Assembly (NCBI GenBank): GCA_027489455.1
Contig: JAIXZR010000271.1
Coordinates: forward strand, 1 to 41,735
Source of the DNA: Rubrivivax sp.
Lineage (GTDB): Bacteria > Pseudomonadota > Gammaproteobacteria > Burkholderiales > Burkholderiaceae_C
Direction: 5' to 3'
Length of the DNA stretch: 41,735 nucleotides
The stretch's first letter is position 1, and each line of letters starts with the position of its first letter. A model generated the notes under the pieces. It saw only the letters and a program-made list of their open reading frames with translations. It had not been told where the DNA came from and ran no database searches. The position numbers were made by a program, and so were the translations under genes. Of the stretch, positions 40,893-41,735 are shown one piece after another.

Positions 40893-41735
40893 CTAGCCGC
40901 GCGCCACGCGCTCGGCCAGCGCCCGGCCCACGTCGGCCGTGCCGGCGCGACCGCCCAGGTCGGCGGTGCGGGGCGCCTGCGGGTCGGCCAGCAGGGCTTC
41001 GATGGCGGCAAAGATGGCGTCGTGCGCGGCCGTGTGGCCCAGGAAATCGAGCATCAGCGCCGCGCTCCAGATCTGCCCGATGGGATTGGCCAGGCCGCGG
41101 CCGGCGATGTCGGGCGCCGATCCGTGCACGGGCTCGAACAGGCTGGGCCATTCGCGCGTGGGGTTCAGGTTGGCAGAAGGCGCGATGCCGATGGTGCCGG
41201 TGCAGGCCGGGCCCAGGTCGGACAGGATGTCGCCGAACAGGTTGCTGGCCACCACCACGTCGAACTGCTGCGGCCGCTGCACGAAGTGCGCGCACAGGAT
41301 GTCGATGTGGAACTGGTCCACCGCCACATCCGGGTACTGCGCCGCCATCGCCGCCACGCGTTCGTCCCAGTAGGGCATGGTGATGGCGATGCCGTTGCTC
41401 TTGGTGGCCGACGTCAGCTTCTTGCGCGGCCGGCGCTGGGCCTGGTCGAAGGCGAACTTCAGCACGCGGTCCACGCCATGGCGTGACATCACCGTTTCCT
41501 GCATCACGATCTCGCGCGGCGTGCCTTCGAACATGCGCCCGCCCACGCTGCTGTACTCGCCTTCGGTGTTCTCGCGCACGATCAGCATGTCGATGGCGCC
41601 AGGCGCCAGCGGCTGGCCGCTGCGGTCCACCAGCGGGCTGCGGATGCCGGGCATCAGCCGCGCCGGGCGCAGGTTCACGTACTGGTCGAATTCGCGCCTG
41701 AACTTCAGCAGGCTGCCCCACAGCGACACATGGTC
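40893..41735 (-). CDS. ttuC: Tartrate dehydrogenase / D-malate dehydrogenase-type (partial, C-terminal 280 residues)
   Basis: The N-terminus is cut by the right window edge; the visible frame begins within DHVSLWGSLLKFRREFDQYVNLRP. This is the beta-decarboxylating dehydrogenase fold (isopropylmalate/isocitrate type). Signatures include MLIVRENTEGEYSSVGGR (substrate-binding), FDVVVASNLFGDILSDLG (Mg-binding aspartates), and NPTREWPSLFEPVHGSAPDIAG (NAD site). The DHVSLWGSLLK start and the RENTEGEYSSVGG form are those of TtuC, which oxidises tartrate and D-malate with NAD. It is separated from the membrane-protein gene by 68 bases. Confidence 0.92.
   Translation of the reverse strand, partial: DHVSLWGSLLKFRREFDQYVNLRPARLMPGIRSPLVDRSGQPLAPGAIDMLIVRENTEGEYSSVGGRMFEGTPREIVMQETVMSRHGVDRVLKFAFDQAQRRPRKKLTSATKSNGIAITMPYWDERVAAMAAQYPDVAVDQFHIDILCAHFVQRPQQFDVVVASNLFGDILSDLGPACTGTIGIAPSANLNPTREWPSLFEPVHGSAPDIAGRGLANPIGQIWSAALMLDFLGHTAAHDAIFAAIEALLADPQAPRTADLGGRAGTADVGRALAERVARG

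Noticed and set aside
1..41735. tRNA, rRNA, riboswitch, CRISPR, insertion sequence or prophage genes
   Set aside because: I looked for cloverleaf-like sequences, repeated spacers, transposase or integrase motifs and terminal inverted repeats and found none I can support.

Overview
The window is a very GC-rich chromosomal segment in which almost every base is coding and genes are tightly packed. Gene content points to a free-living betaproteobacterium of the Burkholderiales, probably near the Rubrivivax/Ideonella/Leptothrix group. The evidence is the protocatechuate 4,5-cleavage genes, a sox-type cytochrome cassette, PEP-CTERM proteins (one of the MHFG type), a ZrgA-type zinc protein, a BLUF photoreceptor and tartrate dehydrogenase. 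The taxonomic call is inference. I see no tRNA, rRNA, CRISPR array, insertion sequence or phage gene.

Layout. (1) 1-3134: end of a protocatechuate meta-cleavage operon (ligK/pmdF-like aldolase cut by the window edge, ligJ/pmdE-like hydratase, a ModA-like binding protein), divergent from a LysR regulator with LysR-type half-sites between them. (2) 3167-4047: a NarL/LuxR-type response regulator without an adjacent kinase, plus a small membrane protein. (3) 4329-9072: the most unusual block, a probable six-gene operon joining a two-subunit molybdenum hydroxylase (IorA/IorB type) to soxX, a SoxY relative with an AACIEG tail instead of GGCGG, soxZ and soxA. No soxB or soxCD is present. DUF1415, DUF2059 and GNAT genes follow. 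(4) 10787-14079: a gamma-glutamyltransferase-family enzyme, an MHFG-type PEP-CTERM protein and a small exported protein. (5) 14234-18467: a Crp/Fnr regulator and a membrane-bound cyclic-nucleotide-binding protein, divergent from a Pat-type acyl-CoA ligase/GNAT fusion. (6) 18442-20635: BLUF protein, alpha/beta hydrolase, PlsC-like acyltransferase. (7) 20647-25736: a large Pro/Ala-rich membrane protein, fumarylacetoacetase, a small unknown protein and an exported glycerophosphodiester phosphodiesterase. (8) 25826-29695: MipA/OmpV, a Frag1-like membrane protein, an exported methyltransferase and an AarF/UbiB kinase. (9) 29678-33653: zinc uptake, with znuC-znuB-znuA divergent from zur-zrgA around an AT-rich promoter that carries a Fur/Zur-type box. 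(10) 33735-37984: a 5'-truncated PEP-CTERM gene, then a copper-resistance cluster (two small exported proteins, a TolC-type lipoprotein and a Tat-exported multicopper oxidase). (11) 38025-41735: a secreted TAP-type hydrolase and a TraB/ChaN-like membrane protein, then the C-terminal part of tartrate dehydrogenase running off the right edge.

The functional themes are aromatic and organic acid catabolism, sulfur or carrier-bound chemistry in the periplasm, light and cyclic-nucleotide sensing, and metal homeostasis. Intergenic gaps are short. The only stretch over 300 bases without a confident gene is 32303-32676, which holds a possible small membrane ORF and the zur promoter.
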